Positions 1 through 7,568 are shown, counted from the stretch's first letter. The stretch is DNA of 56,096 nucleotides from Streptomyces shenzhenensis (GCF_003688995.1 NZ_PENI01000050.1:1-56096); one strand, 5' to 3'. The notes: generated by a model not told the origin, from the letters alone. Translations and numbers: made by a program.

Positions 1-2
1 AC

Positions 3-236
3 AACTGCCTCAAGCGTGAGGGCGTCCACTCCGTGGGTGAGCTCCTGGCGCGCTCCGAGGCCGACCTGCTCGACATCCGCAACTTCGGTGCGAAGTCGAT
101 CGACGAGGTCAAGGCGAAGCTGGCCGGCCTGGGCCTGGCGCTCAAGGACAGCCCGCCCGGATTCGACCCGACCGCCGCGGCATTCGACGCGGACGACAAC
201 GGAAACACGGGTTTCGTGGAGACCGAGCAGTACTGA
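3..236 (+). CDS. rpoA: RNA polymerase alpha subunit, C-terminal end (5' truncated by window)
   Basis: The reading frame is open from the first bases and encodes the alpha C-terminal domain: NCLKREGVHSVGEL, then RNFGAKSIDEVKAKL, the helix-hairpin-helix region that contacts UP elements and activators. It ends in an acidic tail with GFVETEQY before TGA. The family match is strong. The context is odd: in Streptomyces rpoA is normally followed within a few tens of bases by rplQ, but no L17 reading frame follows here. The tail looks complete, so the break lies just after the stop codon. Confidence 0.93.
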   Translation, partial: NCLKREGVHSVGELLARSEADLLDIRNFGAKSIDEVKAKLAGLGLALKDSPPGFDPTAAAFDADDNGNTGFVETEQY

Positions 237-736
237 ACGCTCTGATCAACGTCTCCCACGCCACCCCACGGGCCCGGTGACATCCCCCCTGGTCACGCCT
301 TTGCCAGGGGGGACAACCAAGACCCGGGCCCGGGGAGGCCGACGGCCCTCTTGCCGGACCGCGGCCGGGTGAGGGCTTCCCGGACCTGCCGGGCGCGGTT
401 GTAGACGCGGTCGCCGACGGGAACCCAGCGGAAGACCAGCTGCTCGCTTACCTTGGGTGGGCGCACGGCGCGGGCGCGCGACGCAGGGTCTCGGTCTTGG
501 CGCGCGGGCCGAGCAGCCGCGCCACTTCGGTCGGCTCGCTCCACAGCCGTGCGGCCTCGATGACGAGAGCCGGGTCCGCCGCGGTGTGCAGTCGCAGAAC
601 GGCCCGGAACTGCCGTCGGCGTCCTTCGGGTACGTCGACGTGCAGGGTGACATTGACTGAACCCCTGCTCGAACGGGCAGTCGCCCCGACTGCCGCTGAC
701 CGGACCGACTGCGGGAAATCGGAGAGCACGTAGCGC
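237..736. other. Gene-poor stretch with a possible decayed minus-strand gene
   Basis: No intact gene is convincing. On the minus strand a segment at about 660 down to 460 reads VNVTLHVDVPEGRRRQFRA and continues into RLWSEPTEVARLLGP. A second gene-like segment (PPKVSEQLVFRWVPVGDRV) follows in another frame down to about 295. Together they look like one frameshifted small gene without a clear start. No family is recognised. rplQ is absent. Confidence 0.3.
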
Positions 737-760
737 GCATACCGCAGTATGCTTACCGCT
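737..760 (+). promoter_or_regulatory. Operator/promoter of the toxin-antitoxin operon
   Basis: There is a perfect inverted repeat GCATAC-CGCA-GTATGC at 737-752. TATGCT at 748-753 fits a -10 box and would start transcription close to the ATG at 761, so the mRNA is probably leaderless; no ribosome binding site is visible. An operator overlapping the -10 box fits autoregulation by a ribbon-helix-helix antitoxin. Confidence 0.55.
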
Positions 761-1009
761 ATGGCTGACACCACACGCATCACGGTGACACTCCCCACCG
801 AGCAGGTGGCGGAGCTGAAGAAGATCACGGACAACATCTCCGGCTACGTGGCCGAAGCGGTCGCCAGACAGATCCGGCACCAGCTTCTGGGGGCCGACCT
901 GCGCAGCCACACAGACGAGCACGGGGCCTTCAGTGAGGAAGAGCTGACCGAGGCGCGGGCGCGGATCTTCGGTACGCCGCGGGCCGCCGGTGGCGCGAGC
1001 GCCGCGTGA
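761..1009 (+). CDS. VapB-like antitoxin (ribbon-helix-helix)
   Basis: This is an 82-residue protein. It opens with MADTTRITVTLPTEQVAELK, the beta strand plus first helix typical of a ribbon-helix-helix DNA-binding domain; the acidic C-terminal half is suited to wrapping a toxin. I chose ATG 761 over ATG 749 because 749 lies inside the inverted-repeat operator and adds only four residues. The stop overlaps the GTG of the next gene by 4 bp, as in most type II toxin-antitoxin operons. The family assignment rests on motif shape and pairing; the toxin partner is clearer. Confidence 0.75.
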   Translation: MADTTRITVTLPTEQVAELKKITDNISGYVAEAVARQIRHQLLGADLRSHTDEHGAFSEEELTEARARIFGTPRAAGGASAA

Positions 1010-1407
1010 GCGGGCACATTGAGACTGTCGTCCTGGACAGCGAGGGGCTGTCGGCCTGGGTGGCGCAGGACCGGAAGGTTCTGGCGATGTTCCAGGTGTT
1101 CCACGACATGGGAGCGGACCTTGTCGTCAGCGCCAACACCATCGTGGAAGTGAGCCACGCCAGGGTGCATCTGCCCCGACTGCAATGGGCGCTCTCCCGG
1201 GTCAAGGTGGAGCCGGTCACGGAGGCAGCGGCCAAGGCGGCGGCACAACTGCTCAAGAGTGCCGGTCTGCATGGACACAAGTACGCGATCGACGCCACCG
1301 TCGCGGAAGCGGCCCTGCGTCAGCCCGGCCCGGTCGCCATCCTTACGTCGGATGTCGATGACATGACCCGGCTGTGCGGGAGCAAGGCCCAGATCATCGG
1401 GCTATGA
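1006..1407 (+). CDS. PIN-domain toxin, VapC-like ribonuclease
   Basis: A 133-residue protein with the acidic set of a PIN domain: D11 (VVLDSEGL), E48 (NTIVEVSHAR), D96 (KYAIDATVAEA) and D116 (ILTSDVDDM). These would hold Mg2+ for RNA cleavage. The length fits VapC proteins. GTG at 1006 overlaps the antitoxin stop, implying translational coupling. No frame damage is visible. The pair sits immediately left of a tRNA-Ser attachment-site copy, so it may be cargo of an older integrated element. Confidence 0.8.
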   Translation: MSGHIETVVLDSEGLSAWVAQDRKVLAMFQVFHDMGADLVVSANTIVEVSHARVHLPRLQWALSRVKVEPVTEAAAKAAAQLLKSAGLHGHKYAIDATVAEAALRQPGPVAILTSDVDDMTRLCGSKAQIIGL

Positions 1408-1428
1408 CCGCGACATCGTCCCGGGAGC

Positions 1429-1497
1429 GCCTGTTCAGGCGGCTGCGGAGGATACGAGATTCGAACTCGTGACGGGGTGCCCTCAACACGCTTTCCA
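1429..1497. repeat. Displaced tRNA-Ser 3' fragment (attachment-site scar 1)
   Basis: 1446-1497 repeats, with several mismatches, the 3' half of the intact tRNA-Ser at 9039-9126 (T arm and part of the variable and anticodon arms). The first 44 bp (1429-1472) are identical to 3874-3917, including a GCCTG-TT-CAGGC inverted repeat just outside the tRNA part. It cannot form a tRNA. Confidence 0.85.
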
Positions 1498-1612
1498 TGT
1501 GTTGCTGGACGGGCGCGAATGAGACCGAAACTGAGACTTCTGCTGCCGGGCGATGACGGCGAGGACCGCGTCGATCGGTCGTGCGTGCTGTGGCGCAGGA
1601 CCGTCTGCCCCG

Positions 1613-1990
1613 TCATGGCGCGGCCGGCTCCGGACGGAAGGCATGGTCGATGTTGTCCTCGACCCACGAGCGGAGCGCGTTGAGCGGTACCGCAGCGCTC
1701 TGGCCAAGGGGGGTGAGGGCGTACTCGACGTGCAGGGGGACGGCGGGGTAGACGGTGCGGTCGAGGATGCCGAAGTCCTCGAGGCGGCGGAGTGTCTGGG
1801 TCAACACCTTGGGGCTGATGCCCTGCAGCCTGCGCTGGAGTTCACCGAAGCGCCGGGGCCCGTCTTCGAGGGCGCCGATGGCCAGAGCGGACCACTTGTT
1901 GGCGAGCAGGTCCAGCAGGGCCCTGCAGGGGCACTGGGCGGCGTAGACGTCGTGGTGCGAGTGCTGGCCGCTGGGGCAGGTGGTCGTCAC
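1613..1990 (-). CDS. HxlR-family winged-helix regulator
   Basis: A protein of about 125 residues with the HxlR signature: CPCRALLDLLANKWSALAI, then RRFGELQRRL and ISPKVLTQTLRRLEDFGI, the recognition helix and wing. The N-terminal cysteines near the HTH are typical of redox- or electrophile-sensing members. The start was chosen as GTG 1990, because AGGAGA lies about seven bases upstream; GTG 1996 is too close to it. The gene is divergent from the oxidoreductase at 2130, with palindromic operators between, the standard arrangement for HxlR control of a detoxification enzyme. The inducer is unknown. Confidence 0.85.
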   Translation of the reverse strand: MTTTCPSGQHSHHDVYAAQCPCRALLDLLANKWSALAIGALEDGPRRFGELQRRLQGISPKVLTQTLRRLEDFGILDRTVYPAVPLHVEYALTPLGQSAAVPLNALRSWVEDNIDHAFRPEPAAP

Positions 1991-2011
1991 GCTCACTCTC
2001 CTCACCAGGTC

Positions 2012-2046
2012 ACTTCCCAATGGGAAGTACTTACCCTTGAAGGTAA
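2012..2046. promoter_or_regulatory. Probable HxlR operators between divergent genes
   Basis: There is a perfect palindrome ACTTCCCAATGGGAAGT at 2012-2028, followed by TTACC-N6-GGTAA at 2031-2046. Both lie between the HxlR gene and the oxidoreductase it probably controls. Confidence 0.6.
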
Positions 2047-2129
2047 CTATAGCCCCGGGGATAGCGTCATCGATGTCCGGGAGGCCGTCACAGCCTTGCT
2101 CGGAGCGCCTTTTCAGGAGGAGATGACGT

Positions 2130-3098
2130 ATGTCCGCAGACACGATGCTCGCGGTGGTCCAGGACGGTTTCGGCGGCCCGGAGGTGCTGCGGGTCCAGAG
2201 GGTGCCGCGCCCGGTACCCCTGCCCACCGAGGTGCTGGTGCGGGTGCACGCGGCTGGGATCAACCCGGTGGACTGGAAGACCCGCGACGGCTCCGGCATG
2301 GCCGGCGTTCTGGGTGAGCCGCCGTTCACCCTCGGCTGGGACGTGTCCGGGGTGGTGGAGGAGGTCGGCTTCGGTGTGACCACGCTGAAGGTCGGTGACG
2401 AGGTGTACGGCATGCCGTGGTTCCCGCGCGCCGCGAACGCTTACGCCGAGTACGTGACCGCCCCGGCCCGGCAGTTCGCCCGCAAGCCCGCCACCGTCGA
2501 CCACGTGCACGCCGCGGCGGTGCCGCTGGCGGCGCTGACCGCCTGGCAGGCCGTGGTCGACACCGCCCACATCCAGGCCGGCCAGCGCGTCCTGATCACC
2601 GCAGCCGCGGGCGGGGTCGGCCACTTCGCGGTCCAGTTCGCCCAGCACCTGGGCGCGCACGTGATCGCGACCGCCAGTGCCGCCCGACACACCTGGCTCA
2701 AGGAGCTCGGCGCTGACGAGACCATCGACTACACCACCACCCGCTTCGAGGACGCCACCGCTCAGGTCGACGTGGTCATCGAGCTGGTGGGCGATGCCCA
2801 TGACCGGACGAGCACCCGCTCGCTGAAGGTCCTGCGCCCCGGTGGCCTGCTGGTCACGATCCCGGCCGGCGTCTCCCCGGAGCTGGCCCAGGCCGCCGAG
2901 GCGGCCGGCGTACGGGTCACCCCGTTCCTGGTCGAGCCGGACGGTGCGGCGCTGACGACGATCGGCGGCCTGATCGACGCCGGCCATGTCGCCGTCGCGG
3001 TGGACGAAACCTTCCCGCTTGAGCAGGCCGGCTCGGCCCACACCCGCGGCGAGACCGGCCGCACCCGCGGCAAGCTCGTCCTCACCGTCACCGACTGA
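2130..3098 (+). CDS. Zinc-less MDR-type NADP-dependent oxidoreductase (quinone oxidoreductase-like)
   Basis: A 322-residue medium-chain dehydrogenase/reductase. The N-terminal GroES-like fold has HAAGINPVDWKTRDG (residues about 42-56), and the Rossmann glycine motif is AAAGGVGHFAVQFA (about 157-170), followed by LGADETIDY. The structural-zinc cysteine cluster is absent, as in quinone oxidoreductase-type enzymes that reduce enones or quinones with NADPH. AGGAGG precedes ATG 2130 by nine bases. Divergent from an HxlR regulator, so probably induced by a reactive compound. It lies between two attachment-site scars, so it is likely element cargo. Confidence 0.88.
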   Translation: MSADTMLAVVQDGFGGPEVLRVQRVPRPVPLPTEVLVRVHAAGINPVDWKTRDGSGMAGVLGEPPFTLGWDVSGVVEEVGFGVTTLKVGDEVYGMPWFPRAANAYAEYVTAPARQFARKPATVDHVHAAAVPLAALTAWQAVVDTAHIQAGQRVLITAAAGGVGHFAVQFAQHLGAHVIATASAARHTWLKELGADETIDYTTTRFEDATAQVDVVIELVGDAHDRTSTRSLKVLRPGGLLVTIPAGVSPELAQAAEAAGVRVTPFLVEPDGAALTTIGGLIDAGHVAVAVDETFPLEQAGSAHTRGETGRTRGKLVLTVTD

Positions 3099-3113
3099 CA
3101 GTGAGGATTGGTC

Positions 3114-3424
3114 ATGGCATCGCTCAGGGGTCTGACTCTTCGACTGACTGACGCTTCGGCTGTCCTTGGCTGGAATCGTCGGCCTGCCGGACCGCTGCCT
3201 CCTTCCACACTCCCACCCACGCGTGGAACGACTACCTCGCCGATTCGCGGGTCGCTCCGCTGGCTAGCCACCCGCGTCTGATGGCGGTCGGCGGTGGCTA
3301 CCCGATCATCGACAACGACCGGTGCGTCGGAGGCCTCGGAATCTCCGGGGGTACCCACGAGCAGGACCAGCAGGCCGCCGAAGAGGCCCTGGCCGCTCTC
3401 GGGTTCGAATTGCCCGCCCACTGA
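3114..3424 (+). pseudogene. HbpS/GlcG-family (heme-degrading domain) remnant with internal deletion
   Basis: An ATG at 3114 with GTGAGGA upstream begins a plausible N-terminus (MASLRGLTLRLTDA). From about 3165, in another frame, the conserved C-terminal half appears: RTAASFHTPT, then GGYPIIDNDRCVGGLGISGG and the final EQDQQAAEEALAALGFEL. That is the HbpS/GlcG family. The central part of roughly 30-40 residues expected between these blocks is missing and the frame changes, so the gene is dead. It follows the oxidoreductase by 15 bp and was probably its operon partner. Confidence 0.75.
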
Positions 3425-3873
3425 CCGCCCGCCCGACCCGGCTCCGCCGGGAAATCAAGGCGAGCAACTCTGAGGCCGCCTCGAACTCGACGGACCGCAG
3501 AACGAAGCCGAGTGACCCCAGGCGCAAGGCGACTGTGGCTGGCCGAGCCGATGCCCCTGCGCAAGGTGGCAGATCTCCTCGGGGTCGACGCATCGAACTG
3601 ATCAGCCGATCGGCTCGGCGCCGGCAGCTTGCCCAGTTGGCGGTGTCAGGCGACCACCTCACGGGTCGTACCTGGCTGCGGGTCGTACAACTACTCCCGG
3701 GGCACATCCTCCGATGTGGGCCGAGCGCCGTCTGAGGCTGATCTCGGCCGTCGGTCTTCAGCCCCCGAATGAGGCGAGGCTGTCTCCCTGCTTCGACGCA
3801 GAGCATGAGTCAGCAACTGAGACCGTCGTATGCCAAGAACCCCGGCCGCCGATGCGGTTCGGGGTTCTCGTCT
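3425..3873. other. Gene debris before attachment scar 2
   Basis: No intact gene. A short plus-strand segment near 3530-3600 reads WLAEPMPLRKVADLLGVD and resembles a helix-turn-helix tail, but it ends at once. The rest shows no recognisable coding or repeat structure. Confidence 0.35.
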
Positions 3874-3940
3874 CGCCTGTTCAGGCGGCTGCGGAGGATA
3901 CGAGATTCGAACTCGTGAGGGGTCGCCCCCAACACGCTTT
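3874..3940. repeat. Displaced tRNA-Ser 3' fragment (attachment-site scar 2)
   Basis: 3891-3940 matches the 3' half of tRNA-Ser (9042 onward) over about 50 bp with one mismatch in that part. It is the far attachment site of the integrase-bearing element, which therefore spans about 3.9 to 9.1 kb. It is followed by CTAACTGTCC rather than the rest of a tRNA. Confidence 0.9.
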
Positions 3941-4089
3941 CTAACTGTCCGCGTGGCCGTTCGGGGGCGTTTGTTGGGGTTCGCGGGGCAGGTCAGAGAG
4001 GGTGCGCGTACGGCGGTGAACGGTGGCGTCCGTCAGCGCGCTGGACAAAGACCAGGACAACGATCTGTGCCGAGCGGAGTGGAAACGCC

Positions 4090-4119
4090 GACGGCCCGCA
4101 TTGGTCAATGCGGGCCGTC
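4090..4119. terminator. Strong hairpin terminator
   Basis: Perfect 13-bp arms (4090-4102 and 4107-4119) with a GGTC loop. It lies downstream of the GntR remnant on the minus strand. There is no long U tract on either side. Confidence 0.65.
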
Positions 4120-4129
4120 GATCGCGTTT

Positions 4130-4312
4130 GGTCAAGCTTATGGGCGTGCCGTAGCGCAGCACCCACCCGGGCTCGGACGGTGCACGGGTGACCTCAACGG
4201 CGCGCCCGCTTGCCGTGTAGCCGGTGTGCGTGATCTGGATCAGGTTGGTGCCGACCTCGACTCCGAACGCCTGTGCTTGGACCCTCGCCCGCCGGGAGTC
4301 CCTGAATGGATA
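4130..4312 (-). pseudogene. GntR-family regulator, UTRA-domain remnant
   Basis: The minus strand encodes the end of a UTRA ligand-binding domain: FGVEVGTNLIQITHTGYT, then SGRAVEVTRA and WVLRYGTPIS, close to the usual C-terminal pattern of GntR/HutC regulators. The N-terminal DNA-binding domain and most of UTRA are gone. GntR regulators (KorSA type) control transfer genes in pSAM2-like actinomycete integrative elements, so this fits the element remnants around it; that link is inference. Confidence 0.6.
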
Positions 4313-4429
4313 AACATGGGCTCTCCGCGATGCGGGCCGTGCACAACTCACCTCAGCGCCGCTCTGTCGAGAGTCGGCAGTAGAGCTCCCCCCAACATCC
4401 GCTTCGCGGGCTGATGTCAAGGATTGATG

Positions 4430-4963
4430 TCAGCGGCCCCCGCCCGGCCGACGCGACGATGCTTCCGACTGGCTCGGAGCTGCCATGTGTAGGAGCTGGA
4501 GACCGTACATGGCCGCATGGAATGCGGCTCCGATCTCGCGGGCCCTCTCCTCGGTCTCGATCGGCCCCATTGAGATGTAGTCGGCCCCGATGTTGGCCTG
4601 CTCTACCGTGCCGTCCAAGACCAGCGCTTCGGCCGCGGATCGCAGGACGGCCAGTGACTGATCTGGGACGTAGGGCTTGCGGCTGGCCATAGCGTCAAGC
4701 TGCACCTTCCAGCGCTGCCCATGGCGGGCAACGCACACGAAGATCGCATCGTTGGCCTTGGCCGTCCTATAGGCAGCACGGTGGGCTTCCGGCTTGGTGC
4801 AGTCGGGAATGAGCGCGGCTTGGAGAGGCATTCCAGGCTTCGGCATGACCACATCGTCGCAGGCGCTCACGCCGTTGATCAGGCGAATGCCGTGACTGTC
4901 GAGGAATCGACGCCAACCTGCCAGGCACGAGCAGAGACGGGGTACTGGTGGGCTGGCCAGCAA
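4430..4963 (-). CDS. Hypothetical protein
   Basis: An open frame of up to 177 residues from TTG 4963. A coherent stretch runs DAIFVCVARHGQRWKVQLDA, then LAVLRSAAEALVLDGTVEQA and TEERAREIGAAFHAAMYGLQ, with alternating helix-like segments and no membrane segment. No family is recognised. The start is uncertain: GTG near 4870 and ATG 4846 are alternatives, none with a good ribosome binding site. Divergent from the XRE-ImmA operon across a 109-bp AT-richer promoter region. The tail (SSRRPGGGR) is low in information and may be read-through. Confidence 0.45.
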   Translation of the reverse strand: MLASPPVPRLCSCLAGWRRFLDSHGIRLINGVSACDDVVMPKPGMPLQAALIPDCTKPEAHRAAYRTAKANDAIFVCVARHGQRWKVQLDAMASRKPYVPDQSLAVLRSAAEALVLDGTVEQANIGADYISMGPIETEERAREIGAAFHAAMYGLQLLHMAAPSQSEASSRRPGGGR

Positions 4964-5032
4964 GACGATAGGTTCAGATTAGATCACGTGTTCGGTTTAC
5001 TTGGATACGCCACTGCGGGCATCGGGTTTATT

Positions 5033-5072
5033 TTTACGCACCACTTACTGGGATGAGGTAGAGTCATGCGGC
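5033..5072 (+). promoter_or_regulatory. Promoter of the XRE-ImmA operon
   Basis: TAGAGT at 5059-5064 is a good -10 box. Transcription would start at about 5071-5073, right at ATG 5073, so the mRNA is probably leaderless. A weak TTTACG at 5033 could be the -35 box. The region is unusually AT-rich for this genome. Confidence 0.5.
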
Positions 5073-5906
5073 ATGAGCGAACAGCAGGATGCGCTTGAGG
5101 ACCTTGAGTCCAGTGGTGTTCTCGCGACCCTCACATGGGCTAGCGCGTCGGCCTACCGACGCACCATGGAGGACTACGACCCCGAAACAGGGCATGACCA
5201 GGGCTGGGTCGGATCTACCGCCCACAAGCTCTTCGTTGACCGACTGCACCGAGCGTTCTCCACGGGGAAGCACAGCGTGGACTCACCCGAGTCTGCCTCA
5301 GCCGGCCTGGACCTCGTGGCTGCCGGACTGGCCCCGGGCGAGCACCGCAAGATGCCGCTCATCGCCCCAGGCACAGTCGTCTGGTCTGACCTCAATCAGT
5401 CGCCGGGGTGGCGGTGTGGGGATTGGCGGTTCCTGCTCACATCGTTCGTGTTCGGGGAGAGCAATCGCATCCCATGGCCCCAGAAGAGCCCCACCAAGCA
5501 GCGTGTTGCGTCTCAGGGGAAGCCGGCCGGGTGGCTGGACCCTCACCCCACCCTTTGGGAGGACGAGGCCGAGTCGCTCGCCGCCACCATCCAGGCTCTG
5601 AGGGAAGAAAACGCGGAGCTCAACGCGACAACACTCATCGTCGCGCACAGTATCGAACGAGAGCTGAACATCCGAGAACTTTACTTGGGGCGCTCTCGTT
5701 TGAATCGTGGGGGCGGAGATGCCTGGTACTGGAAGCATGATCTACTTGCAGCCGAACCAGGTACTCCCACTTCGGTACCGATTCCCACTTCGCCCGACCC
5801 TCGTCCCGGATTGTCTGGCATCCAGGACGCACCCGTTCGCCTTCGCCGTCAGTCGTCGGAAGGGAGCGGAGAGCGTCGCCTGACGTCGGGAGAGAACGAC
5901 AAGTAA
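5073..5906 (+). CDS. Unknown protein, first gene of an XRE-ImmA operon
   Basis: A protein of 277 residues from ATG 5073. It starts MSEQQDALEDLESSGVLATL. A tryptophan-rich centre follows (WRCGDWRFLLTSFVFGESNR), then a predicted coiled coil around residues 170-205 (EDEAESLAATIQALREENAE). The C-terminus is Pro/Ser/Arg-rich and looks disordered. No family recognised. The next gene, an XRE-ImmA protein, begins 18 bp downstream, so the two are co-transcribed. Codon use is less GC-biased than in the core genes, which suggests transfer. Its place beside a COG2856-type protein makes it a candidate toxin, antitoxin or defence partner, which is inference only. Confidence 0.75.
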   Translation: MSEQQDALEDLESSGVLATLTWASASAYRRTMEDYDPETGHDQGWVGSTAHKLFVDRLHRAFSTGKHSVDSPESASAGLDLVAAGLAPGEHRKMPLIAPGTVVWSDLNQSPGWRCGDWRFLLTSFVFGESNRIPWPQKSPTKQRVASQGKPAGWLDPHPTLWEDEAESLAATIQALREENAELNATTLIVAHSIERELNIRELYLGRSRLNRGGGDAWYWKHDLLAAEPGTPTSVPIPTSPDPRPGLSGIQDAPVRLRRQSSEGSGERRLTSGENDK

Positions 5907-5924
5907 TGAAACGAGTGGATAGTC

Positions 5925-7109
5925 ATGGATTCCTCACGCCGCACAGATGTGCAGGTTAGTGACGCCTCTCGCCTCTTCGACGGACGACGTTTGACGCTCG
6001 CGCGACAGCTGATCGGCCTTAGAAAGAACGCACTCGCGACGAAAATCGACAAAAGCGCTACTGCTGTCGCGGCGTATGAAAACAACACGAAACGCCCAGC
6101 GCCCGCGACAGTTGCTCAGCTATGCCTGACGCTTGGAGTGGACCCGGGTTTCTTCCTCCCTGGCCCTCACCAATCGACAGCCAGCGACTCCGTACCTCAC
6201 TTTCGCTCATTGCGTTCGACGACGCAGTTGGCGCGAGACCAAGCCTTCGCGTACGGAGTTATCGCTGGAGATGTGGGCGCCGCCCTCGAACGGCACGTCG
6301 AGTTCCCCGAACCAAATCTGCCTCGGCTAAGCGTCGACGTGGAAGACGAGTCGAGCACGCTCCCCGAGGAGGCGGCTCGTCTTCTTCGCAAGCACTGGGA
6401 CATTGGCTCAGGGCCCGTTGGCCACCTCGTGCGCCTAGCGGAAAATCATGGCGTCGTGGTGGTGTTCAGCCCCGCGCAAACTGCCGCAGTTGACGCCTAC
6501 TCTTTTGACGACGGCTACAGGCCGACGGTGGTATTGAATCCAGCCAAGGAAGATTACTACCGTCAACGCTTCGACGTTGCCCATGAAATTGGGCACCTCG
6601 TGATGCACGTGGATGCCGAACCCGGAAGCAAGGTCGTCGAGAACCAGGCCCACCGATTCGCGGCTGAACTCCTCCTCCCGGAGGAGGAGTTGCGCGACCT
6701 TTTGCCCAGCAAGGCAGACTGGAGAATCCTCGCAACACTGAAGGAGACTTACGGGGTAAGCCTTCAAGCTCTCCTGTATCGCTCCAGGGCTCTCGGTGTA
6801 ATGAGTGACGTGACGTATCGCAACGCTGTCGCCTATTTGTCATCGAAGGGATGGCGCCGCCGAGAACCAGGAGAAATGCCCGCCGTGGAGCAACCGTCAC
6901 TCTACCCCAAGGCGGTGGAAATCCTGTCGAGCGTAGGGATGGACGAACTCTCACTGGCCAAAGAGTCCCGGGTAACTCCGGGGATCTTTCGAACGGTGAC
7001 AGCAAGGTTCCCCGTACGTGAAGATCTATTTCTTGAGCCTCAAGAAGTAGTTGGCCAAGACGGCGTGATCCCCCTGTTTGGAAGCAAAATTAATAAGCCC
7101 GGGACCTAA
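5925..7109 (+). CDS. XRE HTH plus ImmA/IrrE-type zinc peptidase
   Basis: A 394-residue fusion. Residues about 20-75 are an XRE helix-turn-helix (RRLTLARQLIGLRKNALATK, SATAVAAYENNTKRP). Residues about 150-270 are an ImmA/IrrE (DUF955) metallopeptidase with H220-E221-x2-H224 (AHEIGHLVMH) and a downstream glutamate in NQAHRFAAELLLP. An extra domain of about 120 residues follows. Such proteins repress their operon and can be activated to cleave a repressor or partner. The stop codon TAA lies in the loop of the terminator hairpin. AT-richer codon use than the core suggests acquisition. The protein looks intact although the element around it is decayed. Confidence 0.88.
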   Translation: MDSSRRTDVQVSDASRLFDGRRLTLARQLIGLRKNALATKIDKSATAVAAYENNTKRPAPATVAQLCLTLGVDPGFFLPGPHQSTASDSVPHFRSLRSTTQLARDQAFAYGVIAGDVGAALERHVEFPEPNLPRLSVDVEDESSTLPEEAARLLRKHWDIGSGPVGHLVRLAENHGVVVVFSPAQTAAVDAYSFDDGYRPTVVLNPAKEDYYRQRFDVAHEIGHLVMHVDAEPGSKVVENQAHRFAAELLLPEEELRDLLPSKADWRILATLKETYGVSLQALLYRSRALGVMSDVTYRNAVAYLSSKGWRRREPGEMPAVEQPSLYPKAVEILSSVGMDELSLAKESRVTPGIFRTVTARFPVREDLFLEPQEVVGQDGVIPLFGSKINKPGT

Positions 7110-7120
7110 GTCCCGGGCTT
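7095..7120 (+). terminator. Terminator overlapping the end of the ImmA gene
   Basis: Perfect 11-bp arms (7095-7105 and 7110-7120) with loop CTAA. The stop codon of the upstream gene is in the loop, so a terminating ribosome would cover the hairpin. Confidence 0.8.
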
Positions 7121-7159
7121 GATCAATTCCTGTCTATCCCTGTATGCCTCGCGCCGCCA

Positions 7160-7540
7160 TCAGGAATAGCGGGCCCTCCCGATCTCGGCAGTCTGCGGCG
7201 CCAACGGCGCCGCAGACTGCGCCGGGTAGGGAGCCCGCCCCACGGCGAGCAGATGCGAACTGGCGGCTAGCAGCTCTGGGTACGGCTCCGCCATGCGTGC
7301 CGCTTCCATGGCAGACGCGATGAGGTCGTCGGTCGACCCTTCGCCCGGCTGCTGCTCGGCTGCCTTCACGAGTGACCACGCAGGCCCTTCGATCCCGAAG
7401 ACCTGCACGTCCTCCAGACCAGAGGCCACCAACTCCGCCACCAACTCTTCAGCGCGGTGGAAGTACGACAGAGTGAACCCGCGTACCCCGTCGTAGACGG
7501 CCGTCTCAAGGATCCCGGAAACCGAATCCCGAATTTCAGC
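7160..7540 (-). pseudogene. SAM-dependent methyltransferase, C-terminal fragment
   Basis: The minus strand encodes the last third of a class I methyltransferase: FTLSYFHRAEELVAELVASG, then VQVFGIEGPAWSLV and the YPELLAASSHLLAVGR tail. Upstream of about 7540 the frame loses similarity and the SAM-binding Rossmann part is missing. No start codon in the fragment is meaningful. It ends in the gap between the ImmA operon and the transfer gene. Confidence 0.65.
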
Positions 7541-7568
7541 CCGCGCCGGAGCCGGTCGGGGGTGCGGC

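Noticed and set aside
1446..1497. Possible tRNA-Ser gene
   Set aside because: Only the 3' half is present and the acceptor 5' strand is missing; it is an attachment scar. The same holds for 3891-3940.
2088..3041. 317-codon minus-strand frame
   Set aside because: Antisense of the oxidoreductase; no motif, Gly/Arg/Asp-rich shadow.
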